From assembly GCA_023415145.1 (NCBI GenBank), contig JAEZLW010000128.1, forward strand, positions 1-16,097: a DNA stretch of 16,097 nucleotides, in the 5' to 3' direction. The position numbers and the translations under genes are program-made. This DNA comes from Bacillota bacterium. Its GTDB lineage: Bacteria > Bacillota > Clostridia > Christensenellales > Aristaeellaceae. Position 1 is the first letter of the stretch. Every line of letters begins with the position of its first letter. Positions 7,483 to 14,848 of this stretch are shown in pieces. Under the pieces are notes generated by a model. That model had not been told where the DNA came from. It was given only the letters and a program-made list of their open reading frames with translations, and searched no databases.

Positions 7483-7495
7483 TGCTATCATAGCA
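7483..7495. promoter_or_regulatory. -10 box inside a perfect 13-bp palindrome
   Basis: TGCTATCATAGCA is a perfect palindrome around one central base. Read on the minus strand it contains TATGAT (7487-7492), a good -10 box for the 73-aa/CPBP operon, with the start codon about 30 bases downstream. No convincing -35 hexamer is present at 16-18 bases, so the promoter may depend on a regulator; a protein bound here would cover the -10. Confidence 0.5.
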
Positions 7496-7497
7496 AA

Positions 7498-7514
7498 TGT
7501 ATTTTTAAAATACA
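7498..7514. promoter_or_regulatory. Perfect 17-bp palindrome at the -35 position of the CPBP operon
   Basis: TGTATTTTTAAAATACA has perfect eight-base arms around a single T. It is next to the -10 palindrome, covers the spot where a -35 box would be, and begins two bases from the neighbouring palindrome. Its form suits a dimeric regulator of GntR or similar type. Strong A/T bias makes chance symmetry somewhat more likely than for mixed sequence. Confidence 0.45.
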
Positions 7515-7535
7515 CCACAGAAAGCTGTGGTTTTT
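7515..7535 (+). terminator. Terminator-like hairpin reading on the plus strand
   Basis: CCACAG (7515-7520), loop AAAG, CTGTGG (7525-7530), then TTTTT. It has the form of a plus-strand intrinsic terminator, yet no plus-strand gene lies upstream of it. It may stop antisense transcription into the regulator gene or fold within minus-strand read-through RNA. Confidence 0.4.
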
Positions 7536-7552
7536 GAAGTATGGGTAAACAG

Positions 7553-7576
7553 AAAAAACCCACAGGCTGCTGTGGG
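7553..7576 (-). terminator. Intrinsic terminator of the LuxR-type regulator gene
   Basis: On the minus strand: stem of seven perfect pairs (7570-7576 with 7559-7565, CCCACAG/CTGTGGG), a four-base loop, then T6 (A6 at 7553-7558 on plus). It lies 92 bases after the regulator stop codon. The intergenic stretch 7577-7667 otherwise shows nothing recognisable. Confidence 0.72.
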
Positions 7577-7667
7577 CGATGATCGACAAAGTGATTCATG
7601 ATCATACATGCATTTGTAAATACAAGCGGATAGAATACCATCAAACTCCGTATACAGTCATCCTGAG

Positions 7668-9761
7668 CTATTTGAACAATCCTATCTCCCGCGCTTTGGC
7701 AACGGCCTGGGTCCTGCTTTTGACGCACAGCTTGCCGTATAAATGGGATATATGCCATTGCGTCGTGTTGGTGGAGATGAACAACGTCTTGGCAATTTCG
7801 CCATTGCTCAGGCCATCACACAGCAGACGCAGAATTTCCATTTCCCGTTCACTGAGCCTTTCTCCGAACTCCAATGCTGGAGAGGGTTCCTTTTCTGCTT
7901 TGAGCGGCGGGGCACTAAAGACCTTCAGCGTTGCGTTGACATCGTAAGAGAAACTTTGGCACAGCGCTTCCCCTTCGTATTTTAACCGCTCCGCCTTTTC
8001 CTCATCGCCAAGCGCATTCAAAAACACGGCCATGGCAGTGTACAGGATACCCACATATGGGGGAAGCTGACCGTATTGCCGCTGCATACCTGCGATAAAG
8101 CTTTCGCATTGTTTGATGGCTTCCTGATGCTTCCCCAGGGCATGAAGACAGGAACTGTAGCTCATCATGACCAGCGTGGTGACAAACTGATGACCCAGGC
8201 GCATCCCAGATGTAAGTGCATTTTGAAATGTTTCCGCTGCATCATTCACATTCCCCTTGCGGAACTGGGCGCGGCCCAGGGTATTGTATGTGGATGTACG
8301 GGCAATGGGGTCCCATGGTTCCAGGTAACGCAAAGCTTCCCTGGCCAATGGTTCCGCGTCCTGCCCGGCGGCGCCGGCCATCATGGCTTTCATGGAATAG
8401 AAAAGGCCGCGGTTGTGGGGCGAGGCTTCCTTTTCAAAATCCGGGCCCAGATCATTCAAATAAGAAACCGCCTCCGCAAACCTTCCTGTGATGAAGCAGG
8501 CAACGGGCCTTCGTATACACAAAATCTCGTTCCTTCGCACCATATCATCTGGCAGCTTATTCAGCCAGTTCAAAAGCGTATCAAGCTGCGCGGTTCGGAA
8601 AGCCTCCTCGGTTGAGTCTTCCACCAGCTTGACGGCTCTTTGCATATCGCCCGATTGGAAGGCATACGTTATGGCCTCATTGTTTAGGCCCCTGCTTTTC
8701 ATGTGGCTGGCCGCGGCAAGGTACAGCGCTTGTTCCTCGCTTCGTGAAAGTCCCGCCTTGATGGAATCAGCGAACAATGCGTGGTACCTGAACCATTCCC
8801 GTTTCTCATCCAGGGGAATCAAAAACAGGTTCCGGCGGTTTACTTCGCGAAGCATCTCCCGGCCGTCTTCCCTGCCGGTAACGGCATCGCACAGTGCGCC
8901 ATCAAATCGTGCAAGTACAGATGTTTTTAGTAAAAAGGTGCGAAGCTCCTCCGGCTGGGTGTTTAACACTTCCTCCACCAGGTAATCAATAATGTACGCA
9001 TGCGTGCCTGAAAGCTTGTCGATGCAGGATTGAGCAGCCTGCGAATCCTGCCCCTTGAGCGCCAGAGCATACAGCTTGATGCCGGCAGCCCAGCCCTCCG
9101 TGCATTCGGCGATCCTGCTTACCGAGTCCGGCATGAGGGGCCTGTCCAGCGAAGCGTTCAGCAGCCGGGCTGTTTCCTCCCGGTCAAACAGCAAGTCACC
9201 CGCGCGGAATTCCATCAGTTCCTCCGTTACCCGAAGGCGCGACAGGGAAAGAGGCGGATCCTCCCGCGTCAATATGGCCAGGTGAAGGTTGGGGCTTTGA
9301 TGCATGAGCAAAAACTGCAAAAGGCTGTGGACCTTTTGCTGGCCAATGAGATGATAATCGTCCAGTACCAGCAGAAGCTTTTGTTCAAAGGCTGCCACAC
9401 TGTCTATGAGCAGCGTCATCACGGCCTCCGGGGCTTGGAAGGCCGCATCCTGCAACAGTGCGTTAAGCCCACCTTTCAGTGGAGCGCCCGCTTGTTTGAC
9501 TGCTGTACAAAGATAGGCAAGAAAGCGCTGCGCGTCGTTGTCGCCTTCATCCAGCGACAGCCAGGCCGGTACGGCTGACGAAGCCTTGATAAAATCCAGC
9601 ATGAGGGTGGTTTTGCCATACCCGGCCGGTGCGCAAATCAGCGTTACCCTGCTGCCTATGCGTATGCCTTCCAGCCATCTTGAAACAAGTGCTTCACGCG
9701 GCACATGGCGAGCAGCATTGCGGGGTATGAACAATTTGGTTGTAAGCAGCGGCTGCGGCAT
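7668..9761 (-). CDS. MalT-like STAND ATPase / LuxR-type transcriptional regulator
   Basis: Protein of 697 residues, shorter than MalT (about 900). Walker A is APAGYGKT (44-51), Walker B LLLVLDDYH (129-137), followed by the winged-helix region of the STAND core, tetratricopeptide-like helices in the middle (e.g. YNTLGRAQFRKGNVNDAAETFQNAL), and a C-terminal LuxR helix-turn-helix LSEREMEILRLLCDGLSNGEIA (about 633-695). Such proteins switch between ADP- and ATP-bound states on binding a small ligand and activate promoters as oligomers. The start ATG at 9761 follows GGGGGAGG by six bases; an in-frame TTG at 9776 overlaps that site and is rejected. It is divergent from the serine hydrolase gene, a likely target, and lies upstream of the CPBP operon. 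The ligand is unknown. Confidence 0.9.
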   Translation of the reverse strand: MPQPLLTTKLFIPRNAARHVPREALVSRWLEGIRIGSRVTLICAPAGYGKTTLMLDFIKASSAVPAWLSLDEGDNDAQRFLAYLCTAVKQAGAPLKGGLNALLQDAAFQAPEAVMTLLIDSVAAFEQKLLLVLDDYHLIGQQKVHSLLQFLLMHQSPNLHLAILTREDPPLSLSRLRVTEELMEFRAGDLLFDREETARLLNASLDRPLMPDSVSRIAECTEGWAAGIKLYALALKGQDSQAAQSCIDKLSGTHAYIIDYLVEEVLNTQPEELRTFLLKTSVLARFDGALCDAVTGREDGREMLREVNRRNLFLIPLDEKREWFRYHALFADSIKAGLSRSEEQALYLAAASHMKSRGLNNEAITYAFQSGDMQRAVKLVEDSTEEAFRTAQLDTLLNWLNKLPDDMVRRNEILCIRRPVACFITGRFAEAVSYLNDLGPDFEKEASPHNRGLFYSMKAMMAGAAGQDAEPLAREALRYLEPWDPIARTSTYNTLGRAQFRKGNVNDAAETFQNALTSGMRLGHQFVTTLVMMSYSSCLHALGKHQEAIKQCESFIAGMQRQYGQLPPYVGILYTAMAVFLNALGDEEKAERLKYEGEALCQSFSYDVNATLKVFSAPPLKAEKEPSPALEFGERLSEREMEILRLLCDGLSNGEIAKTLFISTNTTQWHISHLYGKLCVKSRTQAVAKAREIGLFK

Positions 9762-9796
9762 AAGCGCCTCCCCCAAAAGAATGGGTGGTTTGCTTT

Positions 9797-9802
9797 ATTA
9801 TA
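9797..9802 (-). promoter_or_regulatory. Probable -10 box of the LuxR-type regulator
   Basis: Minus-strand TATAAT at 9797-9802, 36 bases before the ATG at 9761. No good -35 hexamer sits at 16-18 bases (GTGGCG region), so this may be a weak or activator-dependent promoter, possibly autoregulated. Confidence 0.5.
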
Positions 9803-9882
9803 ACGAATCCTGATGAAAAGCGCCACTACGAATATGCCAAATACAGGGGAAGTGTGCTTTTTTGCTTGCACAACGGCATCGG

Positions 9883-9911
9883 TTGACAGATGGAAGAATC
9901 TAACGTATGAT
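9883..9911 (+). promoter_or_regulatory. Sigma-A promoter of the serine hydrolase gene
   Basis: TTGACA (9883-9888), a 17-base spacer, TATGAT (9906-9911). Both hexamers and the spacer length are identical to the GH116 promoter. Transcription should start near 9918, which excludes the ATG codons at 9907 and 9910 as translation starts. Confidence 0.82.
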
Positions 9912-9945
9912 GCAATCGGATGGATTTTACAGGGAGGCGTTTTAC

Positions 9946-11127
9946 ATGCCGGACTACATACTTGACACCTTGAAATCCTTTGTAGAAAAGAAACTGGCGG
10001 CAGGCGTATCCGCCCTTGTTACAGTAGAAGGAAAGGATGAAATTTTCCGCTGTGCCGGGCTTGCCGATTTGCAGTCCCGCCGCCCCTTTGCGCGGGATAC
10101 GATTTTGCGCATGTACTCCACTACCAAGCCCATGACCGCCACGGCGGTGATGATGCTGGTAGAGGAAGGAGTTTTTTCCCTGGATATGCCCATCTCCCGA
10201 TTCCTGCCCGAGTGGAAGGCTGTTAAGGTGTGTGTGATCAGGGATGGCAAAGCCGTTTTGGAACCGGCGAAGCGGGAAATTACCGTGTTTGATTTGCTGA
10301 CCATGACCTCCGGTATTCCGTATCCCTCTGATGAGGAAGACCCTGTATTGAAAGAGGTTACCCGGCATTACCGCAAAGCCTTCCGGCATATCGCGGCTCA
10401 GGAAGCGCTGGGAAAGCGCATCAGTACAAGGGAGGTCATCCGCATCATGGCCGGATGTCCCCTTATCTTTCACCCCGGCGAGCGGTGGAAGTATGGCTTC
10501 AGTGCCGATGTTCTGGGTGCACTGATCGTGGCGGCCACGGGCAAGGAGTTGGGCGTTTACCTGCAAGAGAAGATACTTGATCCGCTTCAAATGGCGGATA
10601 CGGGCTTCCGTGTACCCAGGGAAAAGCATTTTAGGATTGCGCCTACCTATGTGCCCGGCAAAAATGGACTTGTGCGCAGGCCCAAGAAACGGGAATTGGA
10701 TATGATTGAGGAAGGCAGCTTCGAATCCGGCGGCGGCGGGTTGTTTTCCACAATTGACGACTATACCCGATTTGCCAGAATGCTGCTAAACCGGGGCGAG
10801 CTTGACGGTGTGCGCATTTTGCAGCCTGAAACGGTGGACATGATGACCAGGAATCAATTGACCGAGGCGCAGCGATTGGGCTGCACCTGGGCGGATGAAA
10901 ACGGGTACGGCTACGGCTTTCAGATGCGGGTGATGATGAACCCCAAACAGTCGGCCATCCATGAAAGCATCGGCTCCTTCGGCTGGAACGGCCTGGCGGG
11001 CGTTTCCATGCGCATTGACCCTGTCCGTCGCACGACGCTGCTTTTTGGCATCCAGCGTATACCGCCCTCCCATGAGTTGTTCCTCCCCGATTTGACGGAG
11101 GCGGTGGAAAAGGAACTTGGGGTTTGA
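9946..11127 (+). CDS. Serine hydrolase, beta-lactamase/PBP-like (class C, EstB-like) fold
   Basis: Protein of 393 residues without a signal peptide, so probably cytoplasmic. The SxxK motif is STTK (58-61, S58 nucleophile, K61). The second motif tyrosine is in WKYGFSADVLG, where related esterases have W.YS...DVLG. The C-terminal FGWNGLAGVSMRIDP occupies the place of the third active-site motif. Such proteins include family VIII esterases, D-aminopeptidases and beta-lactamase-like hydrolases, and the substrate cannot be read from sequence. AGGGAGG (9931-9937) lies eight bases before the ATG at 9946; an upstream in-frame ATG lies inside the -10 box and cannot be used. The gene is alone and divergent from the MalT-like regulator, suggesting that regulator controls it, perhaps in response to its substrate or product. 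Confidence 0.88.
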   Translation: MPDYILDTLKSFVEKKLAAGVSALVTVEGKDEIFRCAGLADLQSRRPFARDTILRMYSTTKPMTATAVMMLVEEGVFSLDMPISRFLPEWKAVKVCVIRDGKAVLEPAKREITVFDLLTMTSGIPYPSDEEDPVLKEVTRHYRKAFRHIAAQEALGKRISTREVIRIMAGCPLIFHPGERWKYGFSADVLGALIVAATGKELGVYLQEKILDPLQMADTGFRVPREKHFRIAPTYVPGKNGLVRRPKKRELDMIEEGSFESGGGGLFSTIDDYTRFARMLLNRGELDGVRILQPETVDMMTRNQLTEAQRLGCTWADENGYGYGFQMRVMMNPKQSAIHESIGSFGWNGLAGVSMRIDPVRRTTLLFGIQRIPPSHELFLPDLTEAVEKELGV

Positions 11128-11144
11128 TACAAAACAAATCTGAA

Positions 11145-11192
11145 CAATGAATCAGGCGGCGCCAAGTCTATGCGCGCCGCCTGAAATCATTG
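11145..11192. terminator. Stem-loop between the convergent serine hydrolase and hydA genes
   Basis: Perfect 11-bp stem TCAGGCGGCGC (11152-11162) with GCGCCGCCTGA (11174-11184), extended after a small internal loop by CAATGA/TCATTG (11145-11150 with 11187-11192). It lies 18 bases after one stop and 12 bases from the other. There is no clean T-run on either side, so it may act as a transcript barrier or need Rho or other factors. Confidence 0.6.
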
Positions 11193-11203
11193 AATTGTTG
11201 TGA

Positions 11204-12928
11204 TCAAGTAAGCAAATTGCTCCTGTCCTCATAGGTGGTGTGCAGCAACTCATGAGACTTGTGGCCGTTGGGCTCGCCAAGAAACTCCTTGTACAAAAGG
11301 TCCACCGCCTGGTTTTCATGGGATTTGCGCTGCGCCAGGCTTTCATCCACCTTGTACACAGCCGCAAGGCGGGGCTCCATCTTGCGCCAGTTCTTCACCG
11401 GGTTGCCGCCGCCGCCAATGCAGCCGCCGGGGCATGCCATGATCTCTATGAAGTGATAGTCGGCATTTCCAGACTTTACAAGCTCCATCAGCTTCCGGGC
11501 ATTGCCCAGGCCGTGGGCAACCGCTACTTTCACCGTGATACCCTCAAGATTAACGGAAGCTTCCTTGATGCCCTCAAAGCCCCGTACCTGCTCAAACTCA
11601 ACCTGCTTAAGCGCTTTTCCTGTAACGATTTCATACACGGTGCGCAAGGCTGCTTCCATGACGCCGCCGGTGGCTCCAAAAATTTCTCCCGCTCCGGTAC
11701 CAAGGCCAAAAGGCGCGTCAAACTCCGTATCCGGAAGGGACTTGAACTGTAAGCCTGCGCTGCGGATCATCCGGGCCAACTCCTGCACGGTGATGACCAC
11801 ATCCACATCCCTGTATCCGTCCCGCCCAAGCTCCGGCCGGCGGGCTTCATACTTTTTGGCGGTGCAGGGCATGACCGACACGCTGAGGATATCCTCCGGC
11901 TTTTTGCCGATCTTGTCTGCATAATAGGTTTTCAAAAGTGCACCGAACATGGCCTGGGGTGATTTGCAGGTGGACAGGTTCGGCAAAAACTCCGGGTAGT
12001 ATGTTTCGCAGAACTTGATCCAGCCGGGGCTGCAGGAGGTGATCATGGGCAAGACACCGCCGTTATTCAGCCTGCCTAATAGCTCTGTGCCTTCCTCCAG
12101 TATGGTCAGGTCGGCGGTAAAATCCGTATCGAACACCTGATGAAAGCCCACCCGCTTCATGGCGGTGACCAGCCGGCCTGTGCTGATGCTGCCGGGCTCC
12201 TCCCCAAGTGCTTCCGCCAGGGTGATGCGCACTGCCGGGGCGACCTGGGCAATGACCAGCTTTGTCCTGTCGGCAAAGGTATGCCATACCTTTTGCGTAT
12301 CATCGCGGATGGTCAGCGCTCCGGTGGGACAAGCCTGAACACACTGGCCGCAGTTGACGCACAGGCTTTCCGCCAAAGGCCGACCGTAGGCAGGCTGGAA
12401 GTTCACCTCAAACCCCCTGTTCACCTTGGACAATGCGTGCACCGTTTGTATCTGAGAGCAGGTGTACTCGCACCGGCCGCAGGCGATGCATTTGGCGGAA
12501 TTGCGAAGTATGGAAGGGGAGGAATCGTCCCGTTCATTGGAACGGACAACGAATGGATACCGGGGTATCTTCGTAAAATGCATTTCCTCCGCCACCGCCT
12601 GCAGTTCACAGGTGCCGGAGCGGTCGCAGTGCAGGCAGTCCTGGGCGTGGCGGGCCAGGATGAGCTCCAAAATATTACGCCGTGCACGCCGCACCTTGGG
12701 AGAATGGGTATGGATGACCATGCCATTGCTTACAGGATAGGAGCAGGATGGAGCCAGCAGCTTGACACCCTCGATCTCCACCAGGCAGATGCGGCAGTTA
12801 GCCTTTACATTCTGGTCGGGATGGTAGCAAAGTGTGGGGATGTGAATGTCCAGTTGCCTGGCAGCATCCAGGATGGTAGCGCCTTCTTCTACTTGAACAG
12901 GCAGGCCGTCTATCGTAAGCTTGATCAT
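11204..12928 (-). CDS. hydA: [FeFe]-hydrogenase catalytic subunit HydA (NADH-linked trimeric type)
   Basis: Protein of 574 residues that forms or consumes H2 at the H-cluster. Domains in order: plant-type [2Fe-2S] (C34, C45, C48, C62), His-Cys [4Fe-4S] (H94, C98, C101, C107), two [4Fe-4S] ferredoxin clusters (C147-C157 and C190-C200), then the H-domain with L1 TSCSPGW (297-303), L2 MPCTAKKYE (353-361) and L3 EIMACPGGCIGGGG (495-508). The tail has KSHELLHTTY, common in this group. Residue numbers fall almost exactly on Clostridium pasteurianum CpI, and the position of its ligand C300 is serine here (S300). The ATG at 12928 overlaps the hydB stop (ATGA) with GGGGGAGGAG before it; a longer open frame to 13024 lies inside hydB and is rejected. 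It is the last gene of hydCBA. The maturases HydE, HydF and HydG are not in the window. Confidence 0.95.
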   Translation of the reverse strand: MIKLTIDGLPVQVEEGATILDAARQLDIHIPTLCYHPDQNVKANCRICLVEIEGVKLLAPSCSYPVSNGMVIHTHSPKVRRARRNILELILARHAQDCLHCDRSGTCELQAVAEEMHFTKIPRYPFVVRSNERDDSSPSILRNSAKCIACGRCEYTCSQIQTVHALSKVNRGFEVNFQPAYGRPLAESLCVNCGQCVQACPTGALTIRDDTQKVWHTFADRTKLVIAQVAPAVRITLAEALGEEPGSISTGRLVTAMKRVGFHQVFDTDFTADLTILEEGTELLGRLNNGGVLPMITSCSPGWIKFCETYYPEFLPNLSTCKSPQAMFGALLKTYYADKIGKKPEDILSVSVMPCTAKKYEARRPELGRDGYRDVDVVITVQELARMIRSAGLQFKSLPDTEFDAPFGLGTGAGEIFGATGGVMEAALRTVYEIVTGKALKQVEFEQVRGFEGIKEASVNLEGITVKVAVAHGLGNARKLMELVKSGNADYHFIEIMACPGGCIGGGGNPVKNWRKMEPRLAAVYKVDESLAQRKSHENQAVDLLYKEFLGEPNGHKSHELLHTTYEDRSNLLT

Positions 12929-14184
12929 GCGCTCCTCCCCCTTTGTATGGCTTTTTGGTATACGTCCCTGAAGTTGTGCAGGCTGGTGATGACGGCTACC
13001 GAAGAATTCTGCCCCAGGCCGCACAGGCAGGCTACATTCATGGTGGAGGCCAGATCCTCCAAAAGCTCCAGGTCATCCATCCGACCCTGCCCTGAGTGGA
13101 TGCGCCGCAATATCTCCAGGATGCGGATGTTGCCCTCCCGGCAGGGGGTGCACTTTCCGCAGCTTTCCTCAATAAAAAAGGACATGATGTTCTCCACGAT
13201 ATCCAGGATATCATTGCAGTCGTCAATGACCATGATGGTACCGGTTCCTAGCACCGATTCCGCCTGCTGGCAGCTATCGATATCCATGGGCAGATCAATC
13301 TGGCCGGCGTTGATCAGGTTGCCCGACTGGCCGCCCAGCATGAAGCCCAGCAGGTCCTTGTTGTCCTTCACGCCGCCATGGGCCTCCAAAATATCCCGAA
13401 GGTTGGTGCCCATGGGGTATTCAAAAACGCCTTTTTGCGCTATGTTGCCGCAAAGGGTGAATACCTTGGTGCCGGTGCAGTGAGGCGCACCGATGCTTTT
13501 GAACCAATCTCCGCCCCTTTGAAGTATTACGGGAACATTGGCCAGTGTTTCCACATTGTTCACCAAGGTGGGCTTGCCGTACAGGCCATACGTGCCGGGA
13601 TAGGGGGGCTTGAAGCGCGGCTCGCCCCGGCGGCCTTCGATGGATTCGATAAGGGCTGTTTCCTCACCGCAGACATAAGCGCCGCCGCCGGAGACTACCT
13701 TCACATCAAAGCAGAAGTTGGATCCCAGTATGTTTTTGCCCAGATACCCCATCCGTCGGGCGTTTTCGATGGCTTGCTCCAGGATGGGGAACAGGTATGG
13801 ATATTCGTAGCGAAGGTATAAAAAGCCCGTGTCCGCACCTACTGTGTATGCAGCGATGGCCATGCCCTCCAGAACGCTGTGCGGGTCACCGGAGAGGATC
13901 ACCCTGTCCTTATTGGTGCCCGGTTCGCCTTCGTCGGCGTTGCAGATCACATATTTCTGCTCTCCTTTGGCGGAGAGTACGAAATCCCATTTTTTCCAAA
14001 GGGGGAAGCCCGCGCCGCCCCGGCCCCGAAGACCCGAGCGCTTCATTTCGGCAATGATGTCGGCACTGGACATCGAAAGGGCCATGCGCAGCGATTCATA
14101 CCCGCCGTTTGAGCGGTAATCCTCCACGCTGACGGGGTTGATTTTGCCCACATTGCGCAGCACAACTCGCGTTTCCGTCAGCAT
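12925..14184 (-). CDS. hydB: Hydrogenase NADH-binding flavoprotein subunit HydB (NuoF-like, short form)
   Basis: NuoF homologue of 419 residues: FMN site GRGGAGFP (54-61), NADH site GGGAYVCGEETAL (167-179) with EGRRGEPR...PPYP after it, and the [4Fe-4S] ligands ESCGKCTPC (C342, C345, C348) plus C388 in CGLGQ. It passes electrons from NADH to HydC and HydA through FMN. The bifurcating Thermotoga-type HydB is over 600 residues, with an extra N-terminal [2Fe-2S] thioredoxin-like domain and a C-terminal two-cluster ferredoxin domain; both are absent here with clean gene ends. The ATG is directly after the hydC stop (TAGATG) and the stop overlaps hydA, so all three are coupled. It could equally be called a NuoF-type subunit, but the adjacent HydA settles the role. 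Confidence 0.93.
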   Translation of the reverse strand: MLTETRVVLRNVGKINPVSVEDYRSNGGYESLRMALSMSSADIIAEMKRSGLRGRGGAGFPLWKKWDFVLSAKGEQKYVICNADEGEPGTNKDRVILSGDPHSVLEGMAIAAYTVGADTGFLYLRYEYPYLFPILEQAIENARRMGYLGKNILGSNFCFDVKVVSGGGAYVCGEETALIESIEGRRGEPRFKPPYPGTYGLYGKPTLVNNVETLANVPVILQRGGDWFKSIGAPHCTGTKVFTLCGNIAQKGVFEYPMGTNLRDILEAHGGVKDNKDLLGFMLGGQSGNLINAGQIDLPMDIDSCQQAESVLGTGTIMVIDDCNDILDIVENIMSFFIEESCGKCTPCREGNIRILEILRRIHSGQGRMDDLELLEDLASTMNVACLCGLGQNSSVAVITSLHNFRDVYQKAIQRGRSA

Positions 14185-14694
14185 CTACCTCACATCCCCT
14201 CTTTGATAATCTTCCATCAGCGTGGCAGCCCGGCCAGGCGTCAGGTTCTTGTAAACCTTGTCATTGACCAATATGGCGGGGGAAGACTCGCATACCCCCA
14301 AGCACTGGCAGTATTCCAGGGTGAAGCGCCCGTCCTTGGTGGTTTCTCCGGGCTTGATGCCAAGCGTTCTTTCAATGGCCTCCATCACCGGCACCGCCCC
14401 GCATACATGGCAGGGAGCGCTTTTGCACATGCGCACCACGTATGTTCCCCTGGGCTCGGGGGAGAACATGGCGTAGAAGCTGATAAAGCCGTAGATTTTG
14501 GCTTCCGGGATGCCTGTGACGCGGCTGACGACAACAGCCACCTCCCGAGGGAAGGCGTTGAAGGCCACTTTTTGAATGTCCAGCAGAATTCGCATCAGTT
14601 GGTCGGGCTGGTTTTTGTACCGCAGGGCAATCTTTTCGATCTCTTTGACCATGCGGGGCGTCAGGGTACGTTCGGATTCGATGGTCTTTTCCAT
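14185..14694 (-). CDS. hydC: Hydrogenase [2Fe-2S] thioredoxin-like subunit HydC (NuoE-like)
   Basis: Protein of 169 residues, the size of NuoE. An N-terminal helical bundle (about 12-75, with IYGFISFYAMF) is followed by a thioredoxin-like fold holding one [2Fe-2S] cluster: C90 and C95 (MCKSAPC) and C131 and C135 (CLGVC). It forms the electron-transfer pair with HydB. The start ATG at 14694 is preceded by AGAGGGAG at eight bases; a TTG 24 bases upstream in frame has no ribosome site. It is the first gene of hydCBA, downstream of a good promoter and a Rex-like site, which points to control by the NADH/NAD+ ratio. Confidence 0.92.
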   Translation of the reverse strand: MEKTIESERTLTPRMVKEIEKIALRYKNQPDQLMRILLDIQKVAFNAFPREVAVVVSRVTGIPEAKIYGFISFYAMFSPEPRGTYVVRMCKSAPCHVCGAVPVMEAIERTLGIKPGETTKDGRFTLEYCQCLGVCESSPAILVNDKVYKNLTPGRAATLMEDYQRGDVR

Positions 14695-14719
14695 AGAGTC
14701 ATCTCCCTCTGACGTCAAA

Positions 14720-14737
14720 TTGTTATTTAATTAACGA
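14720..14737. promoter_or_regulatory. Candidate Rex operator upstream of hydCBA
   Basis: TTGTTATTTAATTAACGA matches 12 of the 14 fixed positions of the clostridial Rex consensus TTGTTAA-N4-TTAACAA. It lies just downstream of the predicted transcription start (about 14744) and before hydC, a normal site for repression. Rex is released by NADH, which would switch on an NADH-consuming hydrogenase when the cell is over-reduced. The rex gene itself is not in the window. Confidence 0.6.
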
Positions 14738-14750
14738 TATATATGTTTCC

Positions 14751-14779
14751 ATTTTAATCCTTTTGCACAATATCGTCAA
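14751..14779 (-). promoter_or_regulatory. Sigma-A promoter of hydCBA
   Basis: Minus strand: TTGACG (14774-14779), a 17-base spacer, TAAAAT (14751-14756). Predicted start near 14744, leader about 50 bases containing the Rex-like site. Confidence 0.75.
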
Positions 14780-14848
14780 TCTTTTTTTCTATGAGTTTAT
14801 GTTTGTATGCTTGTCTGGCTTGAAAAATGCAAGAACTGGCTTTAAATG

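Noticed and set aside
9762..9776. TTG start extending the LuxR-type regulator by five residues
   Set aside because: The TTG overlaps the GGGGGAGG ribosome site that serves ATG 9761.
9907..9945. Upstream in-frame ATG for the serine hydrolase
   Set aside because: This ATG lies inside the TATGAT -10 box, so it is before the transcription start; the ATG at 9946 has AGGGAGG at the right distance.
9826..10629. 267-codon open frame on the minus strand over the serine hydrolase gene
   Set aside because: It covers the hydrolase promoter and SxxK region in antisense and shows no motif of its own.
12929..13024. N-terminal extension of HydA
   Set aside because: It would lie inside hydB; the family begins at MIKLTIDG, which has a strong ribosome site and the ATGA overlap typical of coupled genes.
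12140..13483. 447-codon open frame on the plus strand across hydA and hydB
   Set aside because: Antisense to two genes with intact cofactor motifs; no ribosome site and no recognisable domain. It is an open-frame shadow of codon usage.
14710..14717. TGACGTCA palindrome near the hydC start
   Set aside because: Eight bases only and not a known bacterial operator; the adjacent Rex-like site explains the region better.
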